The notes under the pieces: model-generated
What the model saw: the letters and a program-made list of their open reading frames with translations, nothing else
Told to the model about the DNA's origin: nothing
Database searches by the model: none
In this document: positions 4,791-12,482 of the stretch, piece by piece
How the letters are laid out: the number at the start of each line of letters is the position of its first letter
How positions within the stretch are numbered: the stretch's first letter is position 1
Translations under genes and position numbers: made by a program
Assembly (NCBI GenBank): GCA_017477685.1
Contig: JAFUUT010000355.1
Coordinates: 1 to 19,083 of the forward strand
DNA length: 19,083 bases
Origin: a bacterium
Lineage (GTDB): Bacteria > Cyanobacteriota > Vampirovibrionia > Gastranaerophilales > Gastranaerophilaceae
Direction of reading: 5' to 3'

Positions 4791-6133
4791 TACCGTTTTT
4801 CGCCCTTCACAAAATCTTCCATTCGCGGGCGTGTATATAAATTGATTTTATTTTGTGCATTAACATCTTTTTCAACATCACGACGTATCATTTTATTGAC
4901 AAGTTTTGGTATGAAATACCCCAAAGAGCCCATTAATATAAACATATTAACCCAGAATATGCCGGCGCAAACCTTTTTATTTACCCTTGAAATTTTGCCT
5001 TGTTCCACCTCATCTATTACATCACTTAAAGATTTAATTTTAGGGAAAATTTTATTTATAAATGAACTATTATCTTCTTCAGATCTTAGTTTTGTTCCAA
5101 ATAGCCTATCACTTATATTTGTAAATAAGCTCCCTAAAAGTAAATCCCCGCCAAAGAATACCGCAGAACCAAAGGATTGTCTAATCATCACATCTTTTTT
5201 CTCTGTTTCATTTCTGGAAGCAAAAAGAACACCCATTACATCTGCTATATATCCTAAAAAGAATGGCAATCTGGACATATAAATACCCTTTTTATAATCA
5301 AAATATTTGGCCCTGTTACGGAAATAATTGATAAATTTTCCGCAATTTTTGCTATTTGGATAAAGGGAAGCAAAACCCGCTAATGACATCCCAAGTGTTA
5401 TAGCTGCAAACAGCGATAAAAATGCTAAATATTTCTTATGTTTTGATTTTTCATATTCTTTTGCCCTGTTTTCAACAATTTCTTTATCCGCCATGTTCAT
5501 TTCCGCACTGAAACCTGCTTGACCGCTTTGTTTTCTGGTAATTTCATTATTTATAAACGGTACAGACCCGAGTAATCCGAAAGTAAAAAGACAATCAAAA
5601 ATAAATACTGCATTTTTGGCTTTAATTATTTTTTGTCTTAATTTTTCTTTGTCTCCCCCGCAAGATTTTAATAATTCATCAATATTGATTTTTTGCTCAT
5701 ATTTTTTATTAGGAAATATTCTATTAAATAAAGCCTCTAATGGATATTTTTCAGTCCCTTTGGAAATTCTTTTAAGCTCATTCATCATTGAATCAGCGTC
5801 TTTTAAAAATTTATTTGATATAGTGATAGCTTTGTGATTATTTGCCCATAATCCTTTGGTGAGTTTACTTACATATTTAATAGCCAATCTGTTTGTAAAC
5901 GGTAAAGTTAAAAACGGTGATAAATAAGCAATTGAATAATCAAAAAGTAATCTGCGAGCTTTTTCTTTACGCTCCGTGCCGTTATTGGCCATTATAATCC
6001 ACGGAATAGTTGCTCCACACCCGTCAACAAGAGCACGGCTAAGAACAATACTTGAATTTAACGCACTCGTTGTATCGTAAAATGCATTCCCAAATTGAGA
6101 GTTGTATTTTTTATTTATTTTTGCAACTTGCAT
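4769..6133 (-). CDS. Multipass membrane protein, paralogue A (unknown family)
   Basis: This 454 aa protein has about six hydrophobic segments (near 63-80, 173-193, 235-255, 289-305, 320-337 and 388-411). It is clearly homologous over its full length to the next gene upstream (6178-7500). Shared blocks include 'NNHKAI.ISNKFLKDA', 'IDELLKSCGGDKEKLRQK' (about 151-168), 'SAEMNMADKEIVENRA' (209-224), 'GIYMSRL', 'FFGGDLLLGS' and a charged C-terminal block 'MIRRDVEKDVNAQNK' plus 'RPRMEDFVKG'. It carries an extra 11-residue C-terminal tail. The N terminus (residues 1-20) is polar with a 'QFGN' motif and is not a classical signal peptide. The function is unknown; the charged soluble loop (about 95-170) and C-terminal tail may be contact sites. 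There is no Shine-Dalgarno sequence; TATAAT is 5 nt before the ATG. Identity with the paralogue extends to DNA level near the 3' ends. Confidence 0.75.
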   Translation of the reverse strand: MQVAKINKKYNSQFGNAFYDTTSALNSSIVLSRALVDGCGATIPWIIMANNGTERKEKARRLLFDYSIAYLSPFLTLPFTNRLAIKYVSKLTKGLWANNHKAITISNKFLKDADSMMNELKRISKGTEKYPLEALFNRIFPNKKYEQKINIDELLKSCGGDKEKLRQKIIKAKNAVFIFDCLFTFGLLGSVPFINNEITRKQSGQAGFSAEMNMADKEIVENRAKEYEKSKHKKYLAFLSLFAAITLGMSLAGFASLYPNSKNCGKFINYFRNRAKYFDYKKGIYMSRLPFFLGYIADVMGVLFASRNETEKKDVMIRQSFGSAVFFGGDLLLGSLFTNISDRLFGTKLRSEEDNSSFINKIFPKIKSLSDVIDEVEQGKISRVNKKVCAGIFWVNMFILMGSLGYFIPKLVNKMIRRDVEKDVNAQNKINLYTRPRMEDFVKGEKRYLQNQTL

Positions 6134-6138
6134 AATAC

Positions 6139-6169
6139 ATTATAAGTCTGTAAAAATTTTTTTTTGCTA
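6139..6169 (-). promoter_or_regulatory. A-tract plus -10 box before paralogue A
   Basis: On the minus strand TATAAT (6144-6139) lies 5 nt before ATG 6133. Upstream is TAGC followed by nine A and five T (6169-6152). The paralogue has the same TAGC/A-tract/T-tract arrangement at an almost identical distance. No normal -35 is seen; the A-tract may act as an UP-like or bent element. Confidence 0.4.
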
Positions 6170-6177
6170 GCTGTATT

Positions 6178-7500
6178 TTAGCCTTTAACAAAATCCTCCA
6201 TTCGCGGGCGCTTTATGTATAAATTGGTTTTATTTTGCGCATTAACGTCTTTTTCAACATCATGTCGTATCATTTTATTTATTAAATACGGAATACCAAA
6301 TCCCATACAAACACTTAGCATTGCAAGATTTACCCAGTATAATATTGCCCCTATTTTTTTATCTCTAGGGTCTAAACTCCTTAAACGTTTTGTAGGAGGA
6401 ATAAGTTTTCTTATGAACGCATTTTCAATATCTTTATTTATTATATTAGTTTTTAAATATTTGTCTGCAAGTCGGCCTAAAATACTTCCAATCAGAATAT
6501 CTCCGCCAAAGTATGTGATAGTTGAAACAGTACTCCTAATAGATGTATCCTTTAATTCTGTTTGATTTCGAGAAGCTAGTGTTATGCCGGAATATATACC
6601 AAACGATGCTAACAACAAAGCTAATCTGCTCATGTATATCCCGTCATTGTAGTCTAATCTTGGAGCGATTTTTTTAATATAATTATTAAAAGCATTTGAA
6701 GTTTGAGATGTCAAACCTTTTTTAATTAATAACGGACATAACGTAAGTGCAGTTAAAACTCCAAGCCAAGCAGCCTTTCTTAACGGTTCTTTTTTCTTAT
6801 AACTTTCGGCTCTTTTTTCAACTATACTTTTATCTGCCATATAAAATTCTGCAGAGTATCCATCTTGTTTAGTTTTGCGTTTGGTTTGCCAATTGTTAAA
6901 GAATCCTACACAACCTATTGAAGCTGATGTAAATAATAAATCAAAAGCTAAAACTGCATTTTTTGCATTTATTAATTTTTGCCTTAACTTTTCTTTGTCG
7001 CCTCCGCAGGATTTTAAAAGTTCATCTATATTAAGTCTTGGGTTGTATTGTTTTTTAGAGTTAAGTTTATAATAAATTTCCTCAAACGGATTTTTCTTTA
7101 CCCCTTTTGCCATTCTGGTAAGTTCAGCCATCATTGGCTCTGCATCTTTTAAAAATTTATTTGAAATATGAATGGCTTTATGATTATTTGTCCAAAAACT
7201 CTTAGTTAATTTGCCGATATATTTCATAGCGAATCTATTTGTCAAGGGTAAAGTTACTAACGGTGATAAATATCCAAGAGCAAAACTAAATAATGATTTG
7301 TTAAATTTTTCCCTTCGTTCTTGATTATTGTTAGCCATTATGACTTGTGGTGCGTCAAGAGACACAACATCTAAAACAGCTTTCCCAAGCAAAACCTTTT
7401 CATCCAAGTTCACAGCCAAGCCAATCATTGGGTTGGCTCTAAAATTGGGCGTTTGCCTTTTATTAATATCGATATCGCTATGGAATTCCGAAATTTTCAT
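6178..7500 (-). CDS. Multipass membrane protein, paralogue B (unknown family)
   Basis: This 440 aa protein is the full-length paralogue of the gene at 4769-6133, with the same block order: 'NNHKAIHISNKFLKDA' (105-120), 'LNIDELLKSCGGDKEK' (156-171), 'YSAEFYMADKSIVEKRA' (215-231), 'DGIYMSRL' (286-293), 'YFGGDILIGS' (330-339) and 'MIRHDVEKDVNAQNK' (410-424), ending in 'RPRMEDFVKG'. Hydrophobic segments lie near 69-90, 181-201, 243-260, 292-310, 325-342 and 384-408. The N terminus contains 'NFRAN' at 19-23. It starts 47 nt after the FlhA-C-like gene and ends 44 nt before paralogue A. I do not recognise a named family; a membrane remodelling, transport or host-interaction role would be speculation. 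There is no Shine-Dalgarno sequence; TTTAAT lies exactly 6 nt before the ATG. Confidence 0.75.
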   Translation of the reverse strand: MKISEFHSDIDINKRQTPNFRANPMIGLAVNLDEKVLLGKAVLDVVSLDAPQVIMANNNQERREKFNKSLFSFALGYLSPLVTLPLTNRFAMKYIGKLTKSFWTNNHKAIHISNKFLKDAEPMMAELTRMAKGVKKNPFEEIYYKLNSKKQYNPRLNIDELLKSCGGDKEKLRQKLINAKNAVLAFDLLFTSASIGCVGFFNNWQTKRKTKQDGYSAEFYMADKSIVEKRAESYKKKEPLRKAAWLGVLTALTLCPLLIKKGLTSQTSNAFNNYIKKIAPRLDYNDGIYMSRLALLLASFGIYSGITLASRNQTELKDTSIRSTVSTITYFGGDILIGSILGRLADKYLKTNIINKDIENAFIRKLIPPTKRLRSLDPRDKKIGAILYWVNLAMLSVCMGFGIPYLINKMIRHDVEKDVNAQNKTNLYIKRPRMEDFVKG

Positions 7501-7506
7501 ATCAAT

Positions 7507-7536
7507 ATTAAAAACCGTGAAAAAATTTTTTTGCTA
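7507..7536 (-). promoter_or_regulatory. A-tract plus -10-like box before paralogue B
   Basis: On the minus strand TTTAAT (7512-7507) is 6 nt before ATG 7500. TAGC followed by seven A and six T (7536-7520) lies upstream, matching the arrangement before paralogue A (20 versus 21 nt from TAGC to the -10). The -35 region reads as A-rich sequence rather than TTGACA. Confidence 0.35.
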
Positions 7537-7547
7537 CTATTTTTATT

Positions 7548-9026
7548 TTATATTTCACCCAAAGAATCTACTTTATATGCGTATCCGAGTTCTTCTTGAG
7601 CCAGAACGGTGATATTATTAATAAACATATTTAACAAAGTGAAAAATATCTGCCTGTATTCCATAGGAACAACAAGTATCGGAGAATATATGTTCAATTT
7701 TTTAGATTTTGAAATTATTTTCTTGGCAATTTTTTCCGCCATGTCAGCATCGATTTTAATCATAGAATCATCACTGTCATCAAAACCTAACAACATTTGT
7801 GTATAAGTTTTTTCTGATAATTCAAAAGCGCTAATTGTTTCACCATCTTCATTTGCATAGGCTTTGCATATTTGTTTCGATAATGCCAGCCTGATTTTAT
7901 TGATAAGATCAATTCTTGAGCTGTCATCGGCATAATCATTAATCTTTTCAAAAATGTATGTGATGTTTTTTATAGATACATGCTCTTTAATCAAACTTGT
8001 CATGATATATTTGATATCTGCATAATTCAAAATATCAGGAACTATATTTTCAACAAGATATTCATTTTCTTTGTCCACCACATCAAGGTATTTGTCGATA
8101 TCATCGTAGTCTAAAAGATCTTCAACATACTTTATTGCACTATGTTCAAGAGCATAAGCAATATACTCTGATGATGTCATTCCGTTTTGCCAGAAATTTT
8201 TGCATTTATCTTTTTGAACCCAAATAAGTTTTCTGCCGGAGATTTCATCGATAGTATCAATTGAATTTTTAATTTTGCTTGTAACTTTTAATTCATCTGC
8301 GAAAAATGCTTTATACCCCGGATACACAATCCCTCTAAATACTTCAACTCCACGAATACGTATGCTAAATTCGCCGCAATTTAACGCTTCGTCATCTTTG
8401 AATACAACTTTAGGAATAATATAACCTGTGCTTTGAGTTAAATTTACCCTTGTCTTAACGGTCTCGGCAATAAGATGTTCTTCTCCAAATTTTTCTCTTT
8501 CTGAATCAACAAAATTCAAAAGTTCTTCGCTAAGATATATCGCAAGTTTCTCTTCTCTGAGTTTTGAATACATCAAGTCCGGAGAAGTAGCTTTGTTTAA
8601 TTCACCCTTTAAATCATTCAGTTCTTTTAGGCCTGAAGAAATTTTGTCATTCAATTTTTTGCGAGAACCTGATTCAGAATCCAATTCCGCTTTAATTTGG
8701 TTGATTTCTTCTCTTTTGCGTTTGATTTTTGATTGAATTTCAAGACATGTTTCATATTCGGTCATCTTTGGAGAGAGCATTTTTTCCATTTGGCTTTTGA
8801 AGTCGGAAATACTTATTATATCACTATCAAATCCGCCGTCAGATTTTGCCTCTCGCATAAAAATACAATTCATTTGAGTTTCATCTTCTTCTGTTGAAAC
8901 TTCATGCATGCTATAAAGTTCCCAGCCATTCATAGACATTTCATTCAACAAATTCTGCAACTCCTGAGCATTTTCAGCAGAACAGGTTTTGATAACATAT
9001 TCCATTTTGTTTTTACCGAACATCAT
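7548..9026 (-). CDS. Soluble FlhA C-terminal-domain homologue fused to a DUF4177-like domain
   Basis: This 492 aa protein has three parts. Residues about 8-58 ('MEYVIKTCSAENAQ...NGWELYSMHEV...CIFMREA') look like a DUF4177-type domain. Residues about 92-146 are a charged coiled coil. Residues about 157-492 resemble the cytoplasmic part of FlhA/SctV export-gate proteins: 'IRIRGVEVFRGIVYPGYKAF' (222-241), 'SEYIAYALEHSAIKYVEDLL' (286-305), 'VENIVPDILNYADIKYI' (325-341), 'HVSIKNITYIFEKINDYA' (349-366), 'IRLALSKQICKAY' (378-390), 'SPILVVPMEYRQIFF' (448-462) and the final 'VDSLGEI'. The eight-helix membrane half with the FHIPEP signature is entirely absent. In flagella this domain docks chaperone-substrate complexes; here it may serve as a cytosolic adaptor. 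It begins 6 nt after udp, with its AAAGGA site inside the udp end, so the two are translationally linked. The FlhA-C assignment is by motif recognition, without alignment. Confidence 0.75.
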   Translation of the reverse strand: MMFGKNKMEYVIKTCSAENAQELQNLLNEMSMNGWELYSMHEVSTEEDETQMNCIFMREAKSDGGFDSDIISISDFKSQMEKMLSPKMTEYETCLEIQSKIKRKREEINQIKAELDSESGSRKKLNDKISSGLKELNDLKGELNKATSPDLMYSKLREEKLAIYLSEELLNFVDSEREKFGEEHLIAETVKTRVNLTQSTGYIIPKVVFKDDEALNCGEFSIRIRGVEVFRGIVYPGYKAFFADELKVTSKIKNSIDTIDEISGRKLIWVQKDKCKNFWQNGMTSSEYIAYALEHSAIKYVEDLLDYDDIDKYLDVVDKENEYLVENIVPDILNYADIKYIMTSLIKEHVSIKNITYIFEKINDYADDSSRIDLINKIRLALSKQICKAYANEDGETISAFELSEKTYTQMLLGFDDSDDSMIKIDADMAEKIAKKIISKSKKLNIYSPILVVPMEYRQIFFTLLNMFINNITVLAQEELGYAYKVDSLGEI

Positions 9027-9032
9027 AAATTT

Positions 9033-9791
9033 TTATCCTTTTAATATTTTAATTGCCTCTATTGCTGTTTTTATCGCCATGTCTGTATCATGCACAACTG
9101 GATTTTCTAATTTGGCTTTCTCTCTTTCCTGATTTGCAACAACCAAAAATACTGAGCCGACTCTAACTTTCAAGTAACTTGCAACAACAAAAAGTGCTGC
9201 AGATTCCATTTCTGAAGCTAAGCAGCCTAAACGCTTCCACGCTTCCCATTTATTCTCCAATTCATAACTTACAGGCATAGTCTGCGGACTATGCTGACCG
9301 TAAAAAGAATCTTTACACTGAACAATCCCTGTATGGCTTGTATAACCGAGTTTTTCAGATGCTGCCTTTAATGAATTAACTATATCAATATTTGCAACTG
9401 CCGGAAACTCAATAGGAGCATATTCTTTACTTGTACCTTCCGCCCTTATTGCGCCTGTTGCAATTACTAAATCTCCGCCTTTTACATCCAAATCAATGCC
9501 GCCGCAAGTACCGACACGTATAAATGTTTTAGCGCCTACTTTTGTCAATTCTTCCATAGCAATTGCCGCAGAAGGACCGCCTATACCGGTTGATGTCACA
9601 CTAACCTTTGTACCGTCAACATAACCTGTATATGTAACGTACTCTCTACTATCAGCAACTAACTTGGGATTTTCAAAATATTGGGCAATTTTTTCACACC
9701 TTTTCGGGTCGCCCGGCAATATTACATATTCCCCGGCATCGCCTTGCCTAAGTCCGATATGATATTGTCTGTCGTCTTCAGAATAATGCAT
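9033..9791 (-). CDS. udp: Uridine phosphorylase family nucleoside phosphorylase
   Basis: This 252 aa protein cleaves uridine with phosphate to uracil and ribose 1-phosphate, or a closely related reaction of the PNP/UDP family. Visible motifs are 'ILPGDPKRCEKI' (24-35, phosphate-binding Gly and Arg), 'STGIGGPSAAIAMEEL' (67-82), 'FIRVGTCGGI' (90-99, phosphate-binding R92), 'APIEFPAVA' (125-133), 'QCKDSFYGQ' (158-166, pyrimidine pocket) and 'SEMESAAL' (193-200, whose Glu pair binds the ribose). The 'EFPAVA' and 'DSFY' segments favour uridine phosphorylase over DeoD. ATG 9791 has AAAGGAG upstream. It heads a pair with the FlhA-C-like gene and lies in the same run as deoB, which uses its product. 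A hairpin at 9821-9867 precedes it. Confidence 0.9.
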   Translation of the reverse strand: MHYSEDDRQYHIGLRQGDAGEYVILPGDPKRCEKIAQYFENPKLVADSREYVTYTGYVDGTKVSVTSTGIGGPSAAIAMEELTKVGAKTFIRVGTCGGIDLDVKGGDLVIATGAIRAEGTSKEYAPIEFPAVANIDIVNSLKAASEKLGYTSHTGIVQCKDSFYGQHSPQTMPVSYELENKWEAWKRLGCLASEMESAALFVVASYLKVRVGSVFLVVANQEREKAKLENPVVHDTDMAIKTAIEAIKILKG

Positions 9792-9820
9792 GGATGCTCC
9801 TTTAATGAAAATAGTGTTTA

Positions 9821-9867
9821 GTAATTAAGTGAATTAAGCAAACGAAGTTGCTCAACCACTTAATTAC
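9821..9867. repeat. Intergenic inverted repeat between skp and udp
   Basis: A perfect 11-bp inverted repeat (GTAATTAAGTG at 9821-9831, CACTTAATTAC at 9857-9867) encloses a smaller GCAA/TTGC hairpin (9838-9841/9848-9851). No T run follows on either strand, so it is not a classical terminator. It may be an RNA processing or stabilising element between skp and udp, a transcription-factor palindrome, or one copy of an intergenic repeat family. Confidence 0.55.
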
Positions 9868-9883
9868 CTATCCACACAATATT

Positions 9884-10327
9884 TTACTTTAATTGTTGTA
9901 TTACTTGATTTGTAATATCAACACCGCCTACAAACACTACCTGATCAGATAGTACAGCGTCTAATTTTTGTGCAACCATAACTGATTTAGCTACAGCTTG
10001 AATTTGATTTAAAATTTGAGTTTCTTTATCATGCTGCAATCTTGCAAGAGCTTCTTGTTTTGTCTTTAACTCATTTGCAGTTTGTGTTTCAAAATTTTGC
10101 TTTTGAAGCGGAGTAGACAAGTTTTTATATTGTCTTTCTTTTTCAAGCATAAATTGTTGTAACTCTAAACCTTTAGCATCTAATTCTTTTACTGCTTGTT
10201 GAGCAGCCGGATAGCTTTCCAAAACTTTTTGGTAATCTATATACCCAACTTCTGCATTAGCTTGAGAACCGATTCCGATAATCATGCCAGCAGCCATTAA
10301 TAATGCCATCAATTTTAAGTTTTTCAT
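9884..10327 (-). CDS. skp: Periplasmic OmpH/Skp-family chaperone
   Basis: This 147 aa protein has a clear Sec signal peptide: basic 'MKNLK', a hydrophobic core, and cleavage after 'SQANA' (about residue 25). The mature start 'EVGYIDYQKVLESYPAAQQA' is the canonical beta strand plus helix of the OmpH/Skp family. Residues about 45-115 are a long, charged, Gln-rich alpha-helical arm, as in the tentacles of trimeric Skp. The C terminus 'ILSDQVVFVGGVDITNQVI' region closes the body domain. Skp holds unfolded outer-membrane proteins in the periplasm until the BAM complex inserts them, which fits its position 37 nt downstream of bamA in the same operon. It has a very strong TAGGAGGT ribosome site. Confidence 0.93.
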   Translation of the reverse strand: MKNLKLMALLMAAGMIIGIGSQANAEVGYIDYQKVLESYPAAQQAVKELDAKGLELQQFMLEKERQYKNLSTPLQKQNFETQTANELKTKQEALARLQHDKETQILNQIQAVAKSVMVAQKLDAVLSDQVVFVGGVDITNQVIQQLK

Positions 10328-10364
10328 ACGACCTCCTATATTTTATTTATTAATTTATAACACA

Positions 10365-12419
10365 TTAATATAATAAATCACCTACGCCAAAAGTAAAGTA
10401 CCCATGATCCGGAGTGTTACGTCCGCCATTTGTAAGTGGAATACCATAATCGATTGACAACGGACCCATACCCGGTACAAATACTTTTAAACCAACACCG
10501 GCAGACACAGCGTACATAGGTCTGTCATAAATAATATTTGAAACTGTTCCGTCAAATACTTTACCTGCATCCATCCATACCGTAAATCTCAGATTATTCA
10601 AGAATGAAATTCTTGTCCTGTCCATAAACGGTATTGGAGTCGCAAATTCAGCAGAACCCATTATAAATGCATTACCTGTACCTACACCGCTCATTTTAAA
10701 CCCTCTGATAGTGTACGGGCCGCCTAAACGATACGCCATAACTTCAGGAATATCACCATGAATTGTACCGCCGCCTTTAGCAGTCAAAGCCAATGATGAA
10801 CGCTTTGCAATCGGTATGTACTGCTTAATCATACCTGTAATTCTGCCATGTGTTTTGTCAAGCCCGTCAAGTCCGATACCTTCGTCAAATCGCAAGCTTG
10901 CCATTGTACCATGTCTTGTAACAGCAGCAGAATCTCTTGTATCAAATAATAATGCCGGACTCAAAGATAGGAACATGCCGCCTTCCAATTGCTCTGCACG
11001 CCTTGATAGAGGAACATTGTATGCGCGGTACAAATTGCTTATTGCTGCCAAGCCGCCTTCTGATACATCAATATTTTCAACGCCTAAACTAAATGTTGCC
11101 GTCGCATGACGATTAGATTTTAAACGGTGAGCAGCAGTGAATTCCAAACCATATCTTTTTTCAACCGCAAGAGGTATCTGATATGAACCGAAATCCCTGA
11201 AGAATAATCGTGTATTCAATGATGTATCCGCATTAAAGAAATATGGTTTAAAATAGCTTAACTCCGCTTGGATATTCATATGATCTTTTACGGAAGAATC
11301 ATTTAATAAAATACCTGTACCTGCCAAACCGGTTAATGATATACGTTCTGCACGGCCTCTGAAATTATTTTCAGATATACCCATTGAACCGAAAAGACCT
11401 GTAACAGTATCCAAACCACCACCGACAGAAACACTTGCCGTTCTTTGTTCGGTAATTTTTATAGTTATATCATATGCATCAGGAATATCTTCACTTGGTT
11501 CAATTTCACGTGTTACATCCTTGAATGCTTGAGTTGCATACAATCTTACCAAATCTTCTTTTATAAGATTTTCGTTATAAACCATTCCCGGTTCGGTTAA
11601 AATATTACGGGCAACAATATAATCTTTTGTTTTTTCGTTGCCTTCAATCAGGATTTTATCAATAATCCCCTCTTTTATACCAATATTGATAGTTCCGTCA
11701 GGGTCATCCTGAACATACGCAACACGAGAAAGTATATACCCTTTTTCATTGTATAATTCTTGAATTCTTGCAATTGCATCATTAATCTGAGCAATGTTTT
11801 GGGGTTTTCCTTTCATACCAATAAGTGTTTGAAGAATATCCTCAGTTGTAATAACTGAATTGCCCTCAATTGTGAAATCTTTAACCGGAATATTTTCTTC
11901 CACAATTATTTTAACGGTGACAGTACCGTCTCCGTTCAAAGTAGGAACCGCTTTCATCCTTTCCGTAAAATAACCGGTATCATAAATACTTTTAAGATCT
12001 GCCTGCAAAGTATCCCTTGTATATGTACCCCCGACTTTCATCTGCATTTGAGATAAAATTTCATCTTTTTGAATAGAATTTAATCCGTAAAGTTCTATAT
12101 CCCTGATTGGTCTGTTCTCTTTACTTACATAATTGGAAGAATCAGCGGAAGTAGCAGCCAAATCCTCAATAGTCGGCGTAATATCTTCCCGATAAAATTC
12201 CTCCTTATAAACAGGTAAAGGCTGAGGAGCAATATGCTTGGAATAAGTATCAAATATAGCATTTGTCGATGATTCACTCTGAAGTGCATCATTCGTTAAA
12301 CCCATTCCTCCCCAAACATCTTCTACCGCGTTTCCCTGAATTTGTATCAAAGAAGCTAAAACTACGGCTGCCAGTACATTTTTTATTATATTTGAATTCA
12401 AATTTTTTCCCTTAAACAA
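10365..12419 (-). CDS. bamA: Outer-membrane assembly protein BamA (Omp85 family, three POTRA)
   Basis: This 684 aa protein is the central insertase for beta-barrel proteins. Residues 1-31 form a signal peptide (cleavage near 'QGNA'). About 32-100 is a low-complexity linker. Three POTRA domains lie at about 103-176, 177-252 and 253-326, each beginning with an 'I.I.GN/GL' type strand (RDIELYGLNS, KDFTIEGNSV, DKILIEGNEK). The 16-strand barrel covers about 327-684. The Omp85 signature is 'GGPYTIRGF' (566-574, R572), which contacts the barrel interior. Three POTRAs rather than five matches cyanobacterial Omp85 proteins. The terminal residues are 'VGDLLY'. The start is uncertain. TTG 12419 has GAGAG almost adjacent and AGGAG 12 nt away. 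An in-frame TTG at 12401 has AAGGGA at good spacing and still leaves a signal peptide. Confidence 0.94.
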   Translation of the reverse strand: MFKGKNLNSNIIKNVLAAVVLASLIQIQGNAVEDVWGGMGLTNDALQSESSTNAIFDTYSKHIAPQPLPVYKEEFYREDITPTIEDLAATSADSSNYVSKENRPIRDIELYGLNSIQKDEILSQMQMKVGGTYTRDTLQADLKSIYDTGYFTERMKAVPTLNGDGTVTVKIIVEENIPVKDFTIEGNSVITTEDILQTLIGMKGKPQNIAQINDAIARIQELYNEKGYILSRVAYVQDDPDGTINIGIKEGIIDKILIEGNEKTKDYIVARNILTEPGMVYNENLIKEDLVRLYATQAFKDVTREIEPSEDIPDAYDITIKITEQRTASVSVGGGLDTVTGLFGSMGISENNFRGRAERISLTGLAGTGILLNDSSVKDHMNIQAELSYFKPYFFNADTSLNTRLFFRDFGSYQIPLAVEKRYGLEFTAAHRLKSNRHATATFSLGVENIDVSEGGLAAISNLYRAYNVPLSRRAEQLEGGMFLSLSPALLFDTRDSAAVTRHGTMASLRFDEGIGLDGLDKTHGRITGMIKQYIPIAKRSSLALTAKGGGTIHGDIPEVMAYRLGGPYTIRGFKMSGVGTGNAFIMGSAEFATPIPFMDRTRISFLNNLRFTVWMDAGKVFDGTVSNIIYDRPMYAVSAGVGLKVFVPGMGPLSIDYGIPLTNGGRNTPDHGYFTFGVGDLLY

Positions 12420-12441
12420 ACTCTCACTATTCTCCTACAAA

Positions 12442-12450
12442 ATTCTAGCA
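12442..12450 (-). promoter_or_regulatory. Extended -10 promoter of bamA
   Basis: On the minus strand TGC followed by TAGAAT (12450-12442) lies about 23 nt before the TTG start at 12419. The -35 region is a T-rich tract (TTTTCT) and is poor. It suggests that bamA-skp has its own start in addition to read-through from rsmI. Confidence 0.4.
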
Positions 12451-12482
12451 TAAATATACAAAAAAGAAAAAAAAATTTACAT

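Noticed and set aside
4842..5282. A 146-codon rightward frame inside paralogue A, and similar frames in paralogue B
   Set aside because: They lie opposite a membrane protein whose sequence is conserved with its paralogue; the antisense frames have no ribosome site or family resemblance.
9821..9867. Inverted repeat read as a terminator of skp
   Set aside because: No run of T follows the stem on either strand, so it does not meet the pattern of an intrinsic terminator.
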